A DNA stretch of 64,000 nt, taken from NCBI RefSeq assembly GCF_001542815.1, contig NZ_CP006992.1, positions 464,501 through 528,500 of the forward strand, in the 5' to 3' direction. This document shows, piece after piece, positions 8,875 through 20,147 of the stretch. The stretch comes from Methylobacterium sp. AMS5 (lineage in GTDB: Bacteria; Pseudomonadota; Alphaproteobacteria; Rhizobiales; Beijerinckiaceae). The position numbers were made by a program, and so were the translations under genes. The notes beneath the pieces were generated by a model. It was not told the DNA's origin, ran no database searches, and saw only the letters and a list, made by a program, of their open reading frames with translations. Numbering within the stretch: the first letter of the stretch is position 1; every line of letters begins with the position of its first letter.

Positions 8875-9606
8875 TCAGCGCTTCTCGCGGGTGGCCTCGT
8901 CCCGGCAGGGCCGGATCGTTTCCGGTGCGGGCCGCCGGTCCGGCGCGGGCGCCTCGAAGACGGCGAGATAGCCGACGCCGCCCTTCAGCCGCGTCAACGA
9001 CACCTCGCGAAAGCCGACGGCCGCGAGTTCGCAGCGCAGAAGCTTCGGCGGCGTGCCGTGGCGCGAGGGGATCGCGTCGGCATCGACGATCCCGACCCGG
9101 CCGCCCGGCTTGATCGCGGCGGCGAGGTTCCAGAGCAGGCCGAAGGGCTGGGCGATCTCGTGGTACATGTGGACCAGCACGGCCGCATCGACCGAGCCGG
9201 TCGGCAGGCGCGGGTCGTGCGCCTCTCCGCGCACCACGGTGACGTTGGACAGCCCCGATTCCGCGAGCCGGCGCTCCAGATCGGCGAGGTAGTCCGGCGT
9301 GATGTCCTGCGCGAGAATGCGCCCCTGCGGGCCGACGCGGGGGCTCAAGCGGAACACGTAGTAGCCGCTGCCCGCGCCGATATCGGCCACCGTCTCGCCG
9401 GGGGCGATCCGCATCAGGCGGGCGACCTGCCCCACCTCGTCGGCCTTGTCGCGCTCCCGCTCGTCCGCCCATTGCGGCGCGACGATCTCGGCGACCGGCC
9501 GGTCGGGCCGCGGGAATCGCTCGGCCGGCGCGCCGGGAGGCGCGAGCGGCTCGGCCGCGATGGCCGGAAGAGACAGGAGGACGAGGGCGGCGGCAAAGCG
9601 GATCAT
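8875..9606 (-). CDS. Class I SAM methyltransferase-like protein with signal peptide
   Basis: 243 aa. A Rossmann methyltransferase fold is evident: motif I VADIGAGSGYYVFRLSP, then VGPQGRILAQDI, the acidic segment VDAAVLVHMYHEI and GGRVGIVDAD. The first ~18 residues (MIRFAAALVLLSLPAIAAEP) form a signal peptide with an A-A-E cleavage site, so the product is predicted to be exported, which is odd for a SAM-dependent enzyme. Similar exported methyltransferase-like proteins are annotated in many proteobacteria; substrate unknown. The ATG at 9606 was chosen because the signal peptide starts there. Divergent from the small secreted protein at 9716. Confidence 0.8.
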   Translation of the reverse strand: MIRFAAALVLLSLPAIAAEPLAPPGAPAERFPRPDRPVAEIVAPQWADERERDKADEVGQVARLMRIAPGETVADIGAGSGYYVFRLSPRVGPQGRILAQDITPDYLADLERRLAESGLSNVTVVRGEAHDPRLPTGSVDAAVLVHMYHEIAQPFGLLWNLAAAIKPGGRVGIVDADAIPSRHGTPPKLLRCELAAVGFREVSLTRLKGGVGYLAVFEAPAPDRRPAPETIRPCRDEATREKR

Positions 9607-9715
9607 GCCGGCGTTCAACGCGCGAATGGGCGGAACGCACCGGCCGGCGCGAACCTTCGCGAACCGTCCCCGTTCTGTCGAGGCAGGCCCGAACCCAGAC
9701 GCGAACGAGAGCTCC

Positions 9716-10018
9716 ATGCACAACCCGATCCTTCGCAACGCGATTCTCGCGGCCTCCGCCGCTCTCGCACTGACGCTCCCCCCTGCGAGCCTCGCTCAGG
9801 CGCAGGGGATGCCCGGCGCGACAGTCGGGCTTCCCATGGGCTCGCCCGATACGTTCGGCCTCTCGACGGTGAACCGGCCGTCCGGATATTCCGCCGAGCC
9901 CTCTGCCGAGCCCGGCATGGAGCCGGCCGAGCGCCGCATCCGCCAGCGCCCGCAACGGCAGCTCAAGAGCCATCGGCATTCCCAACCGAAGCGGCGTGCG
10001 CCGATGGCCCGGCGCTGA
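9716..10018 (+). CDS. Small secreted basic protein, unknown function
   Basis: 100 aa. A clear signal peptide (ILAASAALALTLPPASLAQA, cleavage near residue 29) is followed by a low-complexity mature part. Its C-terminal 35 residues are strongly basic and His/Arg/Gln-rich (RRIRQRPQRQLKSHRHSQPK). No known domain. It lies 109 bases from the divergently transcribed exported methyltransferase-like gene and 109 bases before trmD. The export signal and single uninterrupted frame support a real gene; the role is unknown. Confidence 0.6.
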   Translation: MHNPILRNAILAASAALALTLPPASLAQAQGMPGATVGLPMGSPDTFGLSTVNRPSGYSAEPSAEPGMEPAERRIRQRPQRQLKSHRHSQPKRRAPMARR

Positions 10019-10127
10019 CCGTCGCGTCGGCACCGTCGTTTTCCAGGGGCCGACCCTCGCACTTCTCAACGAGGATGGGGCGGGTCGTCTCCGTTGACCG
10101 GCCCGCCCGCCGCCGCCATCAAGCGGC

Positions 10128-10850
10128 ATGAGCGAGCCCATTCTCCCCGGCACGGCGGCCCCCTGGCGGGCCACCGTCCTGACCCTCTACCCGGAGATGT
10201 TTCCCGGCCCGCTGGGTCATTCGCTGTCGGGGGACGCGCTGGGTCGAGGGACGTGGAGCCTGGAGCCGCGTCAGATCCGCGAGCACGGGCTCGGCCGCCA
10301 CCGCAACGTGGACGACACGCCGGCCGGCGGCGGCGCCGGGATGGTGCTGCGCTGCGACGTGCTCGGCGCCGCCATCGACGCCGCGGCGTCGGCGGTCGAT
10401 CCCCGCCCCCGCCTCCTCATGTCCCCACGTGGAAGGCCGTTGACGCAGAGCCGCGTGCGGGCGCTGGCCGAAGGGCCGGGCGCCATCATCGTCTGCGGCC
10501 GCTTCGAGGGTGTGGACGAGCGGGTGATCGAGGCGCGCGCGTTGGAAGAGATCTCGATCGGCGATTACGTGCTCTCAGGCGGCGAGATCGCGGCCCTGGT
10601 GCTCATCGACGCCTGCGTGCGCCTGCTGCCCGGCGTGATGGGCAAGCACGCCTCGGGCGTCGAGGAGAGCTTCGAGGGCGGACTGCTCGAATACCCGCAC
10701 TACACCCGGCCCCGGGAATGGGAGGGCCGGACGATTCCCGACGTGCTGATGGGCGGCAACCACGCCGCCATCGCCCGCTGGCGGTCCGAGCGCAGCCGCG
10801 CGCTGACGCGGGCGCGCCGGCCCGACCTGCTGAAGCGGGACGAACCTTAG
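10128..10850 (+). CDS. trmD: tRNA (guanine-37-N1)-methyltransferase
   Basis: 240 aa SPOUT methyltransferase that makes m1G37 in tRNAs reading CNN and CGG codons, preventing +1 frameshifting. Seen: [19 protein letters not shown] at the N-terminus, the SAM-knot segment [20 protein letters not shown], and [20 protein letters not shown] with [20 protein letters not shown] in the C-terminal domain. TrmD normally sits between rimM and rplS; here it is 4 kb from rimM, and serC rather than rplS follows. Confidence 0.96.
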   Translation: MSEPILPGTAAPWRATVLTLYPEMFPGPLGHSLSGDALGRGTWSLEPRQIREHGLGRHRNVDDTPAGGGAGMVLRCDVLGAAIDAAASAVDPRPRLLMSPRGRPLTQSRVRALAEGPGAIIVCGRFEGVDERVIEARALEEISIGDYVLSGGEIAALVLIDACVRLLPGVMGKHASGVEESFEGGLLEYPHYTRPREWEGRTIPDVLMGGNHAAIARWRSERSRALTRARRPDLLKRDEP

Positions 10851-10861
10851 AGGGATCGTCT

Positions 10862-11020
10862 ACACATCTATTCTTCCGGCAACTGAACGATCGCTCCGTC
10901 ACCGGCAGCACACAGGGCGCGGAATGCAAGAATGACCACTTGCATTGCGGCGCGTGATCCGTCATTTCCAGCGGCGGGACACCTCCCCCCAACGGGAGGC
11001 AACCATCTGGAAGGATGGAT
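10862..11020 (+). ncRNA. Structured serC leader, probable serC RNA motif
   Basis: The ~165-base gap before serC holds consecutive hairpins: CCTCCC (10982-10987) pairs with GGGAGG (10994-10999), and CCATC (11003-11007) pairs with GATGG (11014-11018). The second stem encloses the purine-rich ribosome binding site GGAAGGA. An alphaproteobacterial serC RNA motif in the 5' UTR of serC is established in the literature. Assignment here rests on location and stems seen by eye, not on a covariance-model score. Confidence 0.55.
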
Positions 11021-11023
11021 GAC

Positions 11024-12199
11024 ATGACGGCTCAAATGCCCGCCGCGCGTCCGCGCGTGCCTTATTTCTCGTCCGGCCCCACGACCAAGCGTCCCGGCTG
11101 GACCCTCGATGCCCTCTCCGGTGCAGCGCTCGGCCGCTCGCACCGCTCGGCCGTCGGCAAGGCCAAGCTCGCCGAGGCCATCGAGCTGACCCGCAAGGTT
11201 CTGCGCATCCCCGCCGATTACCGCATCGGCATCGTCCCCGGCTCGGATACCGGCGCCGTCGAGATGGCGATGTGGTCGATGCTCGGCCCGAAGACCGTCG
11301 AGGTCATGGCCTGGGATTCCTTCGGCGCCGAATGGGTCACCGACGCGCTCAAGGAACTCCGGATCGACCCGAAGGTGCATGTCGGCGAGCACGGCATCCT
11401 GCCCAAGCTCGATGCGATCGACACCAAGAACAACGACGTCGTCTTCACCTGGAACGGCACCACCGCCGGCGTGAAGGTCCCGCACGCCGACTGGATCGCC
11501 GACGACCGCGAGGGCGTCACGATCTGCGACGCGACCTCGGCCGCCTTCGCGATGCCGCTGCCGTGGGACAAGCTCGATGTCGTCACCTATTCCTGGCAGA
11601 AGGTGATGGGCGGCGAGGCCGCGCACGGCATGCTGATCCTCTCACCGCGCGCCGTGGCGCGTCTCGAGAGCCACACGCCGGCCTGGCCGATCCCGAAGGT
11701 GTTCCGCCTCACCAAGGGCGGCAAGCTGATCGAGGGCATCTTCAAGGGCGACACGATCAACACGCCCTCGATGCTCGCGGTCGAGGACTACCTCGACACC
11801 CTGAAATGGGCGCAGAGCATCGGCGGCCTCGACGCGCTGCATGCGCGGGCGGACGCCAATGCGCGGGTGATCCACGACTGGGTGGCGCGCACCCCCTGGA
11901 TCGGCCACCTCGCGGTGGACCCGGCGACCTACTCGAACACCGGCGTCTGCCTCGTGATCACCGATCCGGACGTGCTCGCCAAGGGCGATGCCGCGGTGAA
12001 GGCGTTGGCCGCCGCCCTCGTCACGCGGCTGGAGCGCGAGGGCGTCGCCTTCGACTTCGGCGCCTACCGCGACGCACCGGCCGGCCTGCGCATCTGGTGC
12101 GGGGCCACCGTCGAGGCCTCCGACCTCGCGGCGCTCACCCCCTGGCTCGACTGGGCCTTCGCCCAGGAGAAGGCGGCGCTCGCCGCCGCCGCGGCCTGA
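11024..12199 (+). CDS. serC: Phosphoserine aminotransferase
   Basis: 391 aa PLP enzyme that converts 3-phosphohydroxypyruvate plus glutamate to phosphoserine; the same activity can serve pyridoxal phosphate synthesis. Seen: [40 protein letters not shown], and the PLP-lysine segment [20 protein letters not shown]. The length and these signatures match the longer SerC subgroup found in alphaproteobacteria. The ATG at 11024 was chosen over 11015 because GGAAGGA sits eight bases upstream and the earlier ATG lies inside the leader stem. With serA downstream it covers two consecutive steps of serine synthesis. Confidence 0.95.
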   Translation: MTAQMPAARPRVPYFSSGPTTKRPGWTLDALSGAALGRSHRSAVGKAKLAEAIELTRKVLRIPADYRIGIVPGSDTGAVEMAMWSMLGPKTVEVMAWDSFGAEWVTDALKELRIDPKVHVGEHGILPKLDAIDTKNNDVVFTWNGTTAGVKVPHADWIADDREGVTICDATSAAFAMPLPWDKLDVVTYSWQKVMGGEAAHGMLILSPRAVARLESHTPAWPIPKVFRLTKGGKLIEGIFKGDTINTPSMLAVEDYLDTLKWAQSIGGLDALHARADANARVIHDWVARTPWIGHLAVDPATYSNTGVCLVITDPDVLAKGDAAVKALAAALVTRLEREGVAFDFGAYRDAPAGLRIWCGATVEASDLAALTPWLDWAFAQEKAALAAAAA

Positions 12200-12216
12200 G
12201 GGTCTGAGACGTCATG

Positions 12217-12240
12217 ATGGCCGGTCGCAGGACCGGCCAT
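12217..12240 (+). terminator. Hairpin terminator after serC
   Basis: ATGGCCGGTC (12217-12226) and GACCGGCCAT (12231-12240) form a perfect 10-bp stem with a GCAG loop, followed by TTGCTT. It lies 18 bases after the serC stop and implies that serA has its own promoter or partial read-through. Confidence 0.75.
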
Positions 12241-12357
12241 TTGCTTATCGACGCGCTCCAGCGATCCACCGGTCTTTTGTCCGCGCACAGCGCCGGCCGG
12301 ACACGTCTCGCGCAATCGCGAGCGATCCTGCGCGCCTGCCCGACGCGAGGTGCTTCC

Positions 12358-13965
12358 ATGCCCAAGCTTGCCACGAACAAGCCGAAAGTCCTGATCTCCG
12401 ACGCCCTGTCCGACGCCGCCGTCCAGATCTTCCGCGATCGCGGCATCGAGGTCGATTTCCAGCCTGGCCTCGGCAAGGACAAGGACGCCCTGGCCGCCAT
12501 CATCGGCCAATATGACGGTCTCGCCATCCGCTCCGCCACCAAGGTGACGGGCAAGCTGCTCGCCGAGGCCACCCGGCTGAAGGTGGTCGGCCGCGCCGGC
12601 ATCGGTGTCGACAACGTCGATGTCCCAGCCGCGACCGCCAAGGGCGTGATCGTGATGAACACGCCGTTCGGCAACTCGATCACCACCGCCGAGCACGCCA
12701 TCGCCCTGATCTTCGCGCTCGCTCGCCAGATCCCGGCGGCGGACGCCTCCACGCAGGCCGGCAAGTGGGAGAAGAACCGCTTCATGGGCGTCGAGCTGAC
12801 GGCCAAGACGCTCGGCATCGTCGGCTGCGGCAATATCGGCGCCGTGGTCGCCGACCGGGCGATCGGGCTCAAGCTGAAGGTCGTCGCCTACGATCCCTTC
12901 CTGACGCCGGAGCGCGCCGTCGAGATCGGCGTCGAGAAGGTCGAACTCGACGAATTGCTGGCGCGGGCCGACATCATCACCCTGCACGTGCCGCTCACCG
13001 ACAAGACCCGCAACATCCTCTCGGAGGAAAACCTCGCCAAGACCAAGCGCGGCGTGCGCATCGTCAACTGCGCCCGCGGCGGCCTCGTGGACGAGAGCGC
13101 TCTCCGCGCCGCCCTGGATTCCGGTCATGTCGCGGGCGCGGCCCTCGACGTGTTCGTGACCGAGCCGGCGACCGAGAACCCGCTCTTCGGCCACCCGAAC
13201 GTGATCTGCACGCCGCATCTCGGCGCCGCGACCTCCGAGGCGCAGGAGAACGTCGCGCTCCAGATCGCCGAGCAGATGGCGGACTACCTCCTCAGCGGCG
13301 CCATCACCAACGCGATCAACTTCCCCTCGATCTCGGCCGAGGAAGCGCCGCGCCTCAAGCCGTTCGTCGCCCTGTGCGAAAAACTCGGCTCGTTCCTGGG
13401 CCAGCTCACGGAAGCACCGATCAAGGGCATCCGCATCACCTACGAGGGCGCGGTGGCCGGGATGAACACCCGAGCGCTGACCTCGGCGGCGGTGACCGGC
13501 GTGCTGCGCCCGATCCTGCAAGAGGTGAACATGGTCTCGGCCCCCGTGATCGCGCGGGATCGCGGGATCGTCATCGACGAGATCAAGCGTGAGGGCGGGG
13601 CCAGCGACTACGAATCGGTGGTGCGCATCACCGTGGATGCCGAAGACATGCCGCGCGACGCCGCCGGCACCGTCTTCAACGACGGCAAGCCGCGCATCAT
13701 CGAGATCCGCGGCATCAACATCGACGCACCCTTCGCGCCGCTGATGCTCTACGTGCGCAACCACGACAAGCCGGGCTTCGTCGGCAGCTTCGGCACCGTG
13801 CTCGGCGAGGCCGGCGTCAACCTCGCGACCTTCGCGCTGGGCCGCGAGGCCGAGGGCGGCAACGCGATCGCCTTCGTGGCGGTCGATGCCGAGGTATCTC
13901 CCGAGGTTCTGAAGGCGATCGAAGCGATCCCGCAGGTGAAGCGTGTCCGCCCCGTACGCTTCTGA
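12358..13965 (+). CDS. serA: D-3-phosphoglycerate dehydrogenase
   Basis: 535 aa, the long form of SerA. It oxidises 3-phosphoglycerate to phosphohydroxypyruvate, the committed step of serine synthesis. Seen: GRAGIGVDNVDVPAATAKGV; NAD-binding G156-x-G158-x2-G161 (GIVGCGNIGAVVADRA); catalytic-Arg segment NCARGGLVDESAL; catalytic His in CTPHLGAATSEAQ. An intervening ASB domain (about 310-440) and a C-terminal ACT domain (about 455-535, YVRNHDKPGFVGSFGTVLGE) are present, so serine feedback is possible. The open frame extends to 12214, but that part overlaps the serC terminator, so ATG 12358 was chosen. Confidence 0.96.
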   Translation: MPKLATNKPKVLISDALSDAAVQIFRDRGIEVDFQPGLGKDKDALAAIIGQYDGLAIRSATKVTGKLLAEATRLKVVGRAGIGVDNVDVPAATAKGVIVMNTPFGNSITTAEHAIALIFALARQIPAADASTQAGKWEKNRFMGVELTAKTLGIVGCGNIGAVVADRAIGLKLKVVAYDPFLTPERAVEIGVEKVELDELLARADIITLHVPLTDKTRNILSEENLAKTKRGVRIVNCARGGLVDESALRAALDSGHVAGAALDVFVTEPATENPLFGHPNVICTPHLGAATSEAQENVALQIAEQMADYLLSGAITNAINFPSISAEEAPRLKPFVALCEKLGSFLGQLTEAPIKGIRITYEGAVAGMNTRALTSAAVTGVLRPILQEVNMVSAPVIARDRGIVIDEIKREGGASDYESVVRITVDAEDMPRDAAGTVFNDGKPRIIEIRGINIDAPFAPLMLYVRNHDKPGFVGSFGTVLGEAGVNLATFALGREAEGGNAIAFVAVDAEVSPEVLKAIEAIPQVKRVRPVRF

Positions 13966-14089
13966 GGCCAGCAAGGCCCCGGCTGAGGCCAGCAAGCCCC
14001 CGGCGGACAATCCCGGCCGCCCCCTCGACAATGACGGCACGACGCTCCCCGCGCCGTCCCCCCTTGCCCCTGAACATGAGGATCGCGCG

Positions 14090-14293
14090 ATGGCCCGCAA
14101 ATTCACCGTTCGCTGCGCCTGGGACGAGGCGGCCGGCGTCTTCTTCGTGCACGACTCGCCGGTGCCGGGCCTCGCCACCGAGGCGCCGACCATGCCGGCC
14201 CTGCTGTGCAAGCTGCCCGGCATGATCCGCGACCTGCTCGGCCTCGAAGACGGCGCCTATATCGACATCTACGTCGAACGGGTGAACCGCTGA
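14090..14293 (+). CDS. DUF1902 domain protein
   Basis: 67 aa. ARKFTVRCAWDEAAGVFFVH, PGLATEAPTMPALLCKLPGM and AYIDIYVERV fit the DUF1902 family, a small beta-alpha fold related to HicB-like antitoxin domains. No HicA-type toxin is adjacent, so an antitoxin role is not supported. The frame is open back to 13943, overlapping serA, but conservation and the ATG at 14090 favour the short protein. It lies between serA and mtnA on the same strand. Confidence 0.75.
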   Translation: MARKFTVRCAWDEAAGVFFVHDSPVPGLATEAPTMPALLCKLPGMIRDLLGLEDGAYIDIYVERVNR

Positions 14294-14436
14294 AGACGCC
14301 GTTCGAAAGACGGCCTCGGACGGCTTGACCGGCCGGGGCCATTCTGGCGACACAGTCGCGCGATGAGACATCGTCAGGCATCGCTCCGGACGGCCCTGGC
14401 CGCTGCCGAGCCGATGCTCTCACGCGCGAGCACCCC

Positions 14437-15534
14437 ATGAAGATCGACGGCCGCCCCTACCGCACCATTTTCCCCGAGGCCGACGGGGACGCCGTCACCG
14501 TCATCGACCAGACCCGGCTGCCCTTCGCCTTCGAACTGAAGCGGCTGGCGAACCTCGACGATGCGGCGGTGGCGATCCGTACGATGGTGGTGCGCGGCGC
14601 GCCCTTGATCGGCGTCACCGCCGCCTACGGCATGGCGCTGGCCATGCGGCAGGATGCGAGCGAGGCGGGGATCGAGCGGGCTTCCGCGACGCTCGCCGCG
14701 ACCCGGCCGACCGCGATCAACCTGCGCTGGGCGCTCGACCGGATGGCCACCGTGCTGCGCCGCGCCCCGGAATCTGCGCGTGAGGCGCTCGCTTTCACGG
14801 AGGCCGCGTCCATCGCCGACGAGGACGTCGCGAGCTGCCGCGCCATCGGCGAGCATGGCGCCAAGATCCTGTCCGAGATCGCCGCCAAGAAGGGGGGGCC
14901 GGTCAACGTGCTGACCCATTGCAACGCCGGCTGGCTCGCCACGGTCGATTGGGGCACGGCGCTGGCGCCGATCTACGTGGCGCACGATGCCGGCGTGCCG
15001 GTCCACGTCTTCGTGGACGAGACCCGGCCGCGCAACCAGGGCGCGGCGCTCACCGCCTTCGAGCTGAACGCCCACGGCGTGCCGCACACCGTGATCGCCG
15101 ACAATGCCGGCGGCCACCTGATGCAGCACGGGCAGGTCGATATCTGCATCGTCGGCTCGGACCGCACCACGGCGTCGGGCGACGTCTGCAACAAGATCGG
15201 CACCTACCTGAAGGCGCTGGCCGCCACCGACAACCGCATCCCGTTCTACGCGGCGCTGCCGTTCTCGACGATCGACTGGACCCTGTCCGACGGGGTGCGC
15301 GACATCCCGATCGAGGAGCGCGACGCCCGCGAGGTCACCCATCTCACCGGCCGCACCGACGACGGCGCCTTCGCCACCGTCGCGGTGGTCTCGCCCGGCA
15401 GCCCGGTGGCCAACCCGGCCTTCGACGTGACGCCCGCCCGCCTCGTCACCGGCATCATCACCGAGCGGGGCGTCTGCGACGCCTCCGAGGACGGCTTGGC
15501 CGGTCTCTATCCGGAGCGGCGCCGGGCCGCCTGA
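14437..15534 (+). CDS. mtnA: S-methyl-5-thioribose-1-phosphate isomerase
   Basis: 365 aa, the normal length. It isomerises methylthioribose-1-phosphate to methylthioribulose-1-phosphate in the methionine salvage pathway. Seen: the substrate loop [20 protein letters not shown], the catalytic Cys segment [29 protein letters not shown], and the catalytic Asp segment [19 protein letters not shown]. eIF-2B-like fold. No other methionine salvage gene is in the window. Confidence 0.95.
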   Translation: MKIDGRPYRTIFPEADGDAVTVIDQTRLPFAFELKRLANLDDAAVAIRTMVVRGAPLIGVTAAYGMALAMRQDASEAGIERASATLAATRPTAINLRWALDRMATVLRRAPESAREALAFTEAASIADEDVASCRAIGEHGAKILSEIAAKKGGPVNVLTHCNAGWLATVDWGTALAPIYVAHDAGVPVHVFVDETRPRNQGAALTAFELNAHGVPHTVIADNAGGHLMQHGQVDICIVGSDRTTASGDVCNKIGTYLKALAATDNRIPFYAALPFSTIDWTLSDGVRDIPIEERDAREVTHLTGRTDDGAFATVAVVSPGSPVANPAFDVTPARLVTGIITERGVCDASEDGLAGLYPERRRAA

Positions 15535-15608
15535 GTGTCTCCCACAAAGCTCCCGCCGCGCTCTCATGACCAGAGCGAGAACGGTCGGAGACCGGGCGTT
15601 TTGTGAGG
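15535..15608. repeat. 74-bp terminator-like repeat, copy A
   Basis: Begins directly after the mtnA stop: GTGTCTC-CACAAA-CTCCCGCCGC ... CGAGAACGGTCGGAGACCGGGCGTTTTGTGAGG. A near-identical block is at 54683-54756. The ends are self-complementary (CACAAA...TTTGTG; CTCCCG...CGGG), and it lies between convergent mtnA and DUF3140, so it may work as a bidirectional terminator. Confidence 0.75.
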
Positions 15609-15627
15609 CCGTCTAACCAGCGGACCG

Positions 15628-15975
15628 TCAATCCTTCAGTGGATCGTGGCCCCAGTTCATCAGCGACAGCCGCCAGGGTGAGTCTTCGGTCTTGGACTTG
15701 TCCTCCGGTCCGCCCTGTTTGAGGTGGCGGTTCACGTAGCCGGTCACCTTCCTCATGTGGGCGTAGTCGTCGTCGCTGAGGTCGGCCTTCTTCTTGTGAA
15801 GGATCTCGACGATGCGGCGGCCCTCCTTGTGGCCGGTCGCCTCGCCGCCGTCCTTCTTCTGGCCGACCGATTGGCTCTCGTCGGTCTCGAGGAATTTCTC
15901 GAGGGCCGAGGCGGTCATGTTCACCGCGCCCTTGAAGTCCTTCCAGATCGCCTCGTGATCGTCTTTCTCGGCCAT
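15628..15975 (-). CDS. DUF3140 domain protein
   Basis: 115 aa, very hydrophilic. AIWKDFKGAVNMTASALEKF, ESQSVGQKKDGGEATGHKEG, RRIVEILHKKKADLSDDDYA and HMRKVTGYVNRHLKQG fit the DUF3140 family. In some relatives this type of protein is linked to DNA-binding or stress functions, but no role is established. Followed by a 66-base gap upstream to the MATE exporter gene, on the same strand. Confidence 0.85.
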   Translation of the reverse strand: MAEKDDHEAIWKDFKGAVNMTASALEKFLETDESQSVGQKKDGGEATGHKEGRRIVEILHKKKADLSDDDYAHMRKVTGYVNRHLKQGGPEDKSKTEDSPWRLSLMNWGHDPLKD

Positions 15976-16041
15976 GGCGCCCCTCAGTCCTCCCGGTATT
16001 CTCGGGGCGGGAACGGGGGCGTTTCGGAGGCGGTTCCGGCC

Positions 16042-17476
16042 TCACCCCGGCTGCGCGCTTGGGACGCGCGGCCGGCCGGCGCTCAGCCGCCGCCAGCGGA
16101 TCACCAGCGCCACCGAGACCACGAGAAGACCGGCGCAGAAGCCCGCCCAGATCCCGCGTCCGCCCAAACCGGCGCCCCAGGCCAGCGCCGCCCCGAGCGG
16201 CACACCGATGACCCAGTAGCCGAACAGCGCGATCAGCATCGGCACCTTGGTATCCTGCAAGCCGCGCAAGGCTCCCAGTGCCACCGATTGCACGCCGTCC
16301 GAGATCGCGAACAGAGCCGAGAAGATCAGGAAGCCGGCGGCGACGGGATAGACCTGGACCGCGCCGGGTGCCTCGGTGTCGAGGAACAGCCCGATCAGCA
16401 TATGCGGCGCGAAAAGCTGCACCAGCGCGCAGGCCACCATGAAGCCGAAGCCGAGCCAGAGCGCGACGGCGCCCGCGCGGCGCAGACCCGCCCGGTCCGC
16501 GGCGCCATAGGCGCGGCCGACCCGCACCGTCGCCGCCTGCCCGATGCCGTTGGGCACCATGAAGCAGGTCGCGGCGATCTGCAGCGTGATCGCGTGGGCG
16601 GCGAGCGGCAGCGTGCCGAAGGTGCCCATTGCCACCGTGGCCGCCTCGAACAACCCGGCCTCGGCGATGCCCGCCACGCCCATCGGCAGGCCGACCCGCA
16701 CGACGCGGGCGAGGCGCTCGGCGTCGAAGCGCCAGAGGCGGGCGAACATGCGGTGGCGGCGGAGGCCCCCGTCGAGCCGGATCACCGCGACCAGGGCGGC
16801 GATCGCCAGGAACTCGGTGATCACGGTGCCGAGCGCGACGCCGACGATGCCGAGATCCGGCGGGCCGAAGGCGAAGAAGGCCCCCAGCGCGATGTTGAGC
16901 GGAAGCGCGGCGAGGCTCACGGCGAGCGGCGGCCCCGGGCGCTGGAGCGCGGCGAGCGCACCTTTCAGCACCATGAAGGCGAGGGCGGGGAACATCCACC
17001 ATTGCAGCACCCGCATGTACGCGCCGGCCTCGCGGGCGACGGCCGGCTCCTGGTGGAGCGCGATCAGCAGCCCTTCCGTGAACCAGAGCCCCGGCATCAG
17101 CGCGAGCGTCACGAGGAACCCGACCCACAGGCCTGCCCGAACCGTGCGCCGCACCGCGTCCGCCCCCGCGCCCGCCGCCCGCCCGACGGCCTCCGCGACG
17201 AGGGGGGCGACGCTGGAGGTGAGGCCGATGCCGCCGATGAACAGAAGCAGGTAGAGGCTGGTGGCGAGCGCACCCGCGGCGATGGGCTCGGCGCCGAGCC
17301 GGCCGAGCAGCACCGCGTTCGAGGCGACCAGACCGTGCTGGGCGAGGTTGATGAGGACGAGCGGGGCGGAAAGCCGGCAGGTCGCGCGCAACTCGTCCCA
17401 CCAGGGCGAGGCCGGCGGCCGGCGCAGGCCGCTCGCCGCGAGGCTCCGTGAAACCGTCACGACATCCGTCCCCGTG

Positions 17477-17499
<23 letters not shown>
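16042..17499 (-). CDS. MATE family efflux transporter
   Basis: 485 aa, about 12 membrane segments in two homologous halves, matching the MATE (NorM-like) family that exports cationic drugs or metabolites in exchange for Na+ or H+. Seen: SAPLVLINLAQHGLVASNAV in TM1, GIGLTSSVAPLVAEAVGRAA in the first half, and RVGLPMGVAGIAEAGLFEAA opening the second half. It overlaps the 3' end of the ABC exporter gene by 23 bases if the ATG at 17499 is used; a GTG at 17463 (VSRSLAAS) is a plausible later start. Substrate unknown. Confidence 0.9.
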
Positions 17500-19333
<1,834 letters not shown>

Positions 19334-19457
19334 GTTTTTTGGGACCAAGTCAGGAATGAGAGGCTCAGGTAAGCCTCCTTGACGCCGGGCCAACCCCGCG
19401 CCCATGCCGCAGGCAAGACCCTGCCCCGCCTTGTCCCTTCGAAAACCCCCACCGCCG

Positions 19458-19907
19458 ATGCTGCGCCTCGCCCTCTACCAGCCCGACATCCCGCAGAACA
19501 CGGGAACGATGCTGCGCATGGCCGCCTGCCTCGGGATCGCGGTGGAGATCATCGAGCCGGCGGGCTTCGACGTGTCCGACCGGCACCTGCGCCGCTCGGG
19601 GCTGGACTATCTCGACCACGTCGCGATCACCCGGCACCGTTCCTGGGACGCCTTCGAGGCGTGGCGGCGCGTGGCCGGGATCCGCCTCGTGCTCGCCACC
19701 ACCACCGGCTCTGTGCCCTACACGCAGCACGCGTTCCGCGACGGTGACTGCCTGCTGATGGGCCGCGAATCCGCCGGCGTGCCGGAGGCGATCCACGCGG
19801 CCGCCGATGCCCGTGTCGTCGTGCCAATCCGGCCGGGTCTACGCTCGCTCAACGTCGCGGTCTGCGCCGCGATGATGCTGGGCGAGGCGATCCGGCAGGT
19901 GGGGTGA
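19458..19907 (+). CDS. trmL: tRNA (cytidine/uridine-34-2'-O)-methyltransferase TrmL
   Basis: 149 aa, the minimal SPOUT (SpoU) enzyme that methylates the wobble nucleotide ribose of some tRNA-Leu. Seen: ALYQPDIPQNTGTMLRMAAC at the N-terminus, RSGLDYLDHVAITRHRSWDA, and the SAM-knot elements LLMGRESAGVPE and GLRSLNVAVCAAMMLGEA. The frame opens earlier at 19404, but the TrmL family starts at MLRLALYQP, so the ATG at 19458 was chosen. Confidence 0.93.
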   Translation: MLRLALYQPDIPQNTGTMLRMAACLGIAVEIIEPAGFDVSDRHLRRSGLDYLDHVAITRHRSWDAFEAWRRVAGIRLVLATTTGSVPYTQHAFRDGDCLLMGRESAGVPEAIHAAADARVVVPIRPGLRSLNVAVCAAMMLGEAIRQVG

Positions 19908-20147
19908 CCGAAGGGCGATCGTATCGCCGAACGGCTCGACGCGCCTGCCGCGCATCGCGTCCCACGCCCGCCCCCGAAATGCGCGACCTTCGACATGGAA
20001 CGGAGAAGCGACAACTCCATAGAACGCGGTTTTAGCGGCTCCGGATGATCGCCGAGCGCTCGTCGATCATTAAGTATGTTAACTTCAATTTTACTCAATC
20101 ACCGCGTTATTGATTCCAGCCCTTTTGTCGATAAGGCAAGTGTCACA

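Noticed and set aside
12214..12357. Longer serA start
   Set aside because: The upstream part covers the serC terminator hairpin; SerA family proteins start near MPKLATNKPKV.
13943..14089. Longer form of the DUF1902 protein starting inside serA
   Set aside because: The extra 49 residues are Pro/Ala/Ser-rich and overlap serA; a normal ATG exists at 14090.
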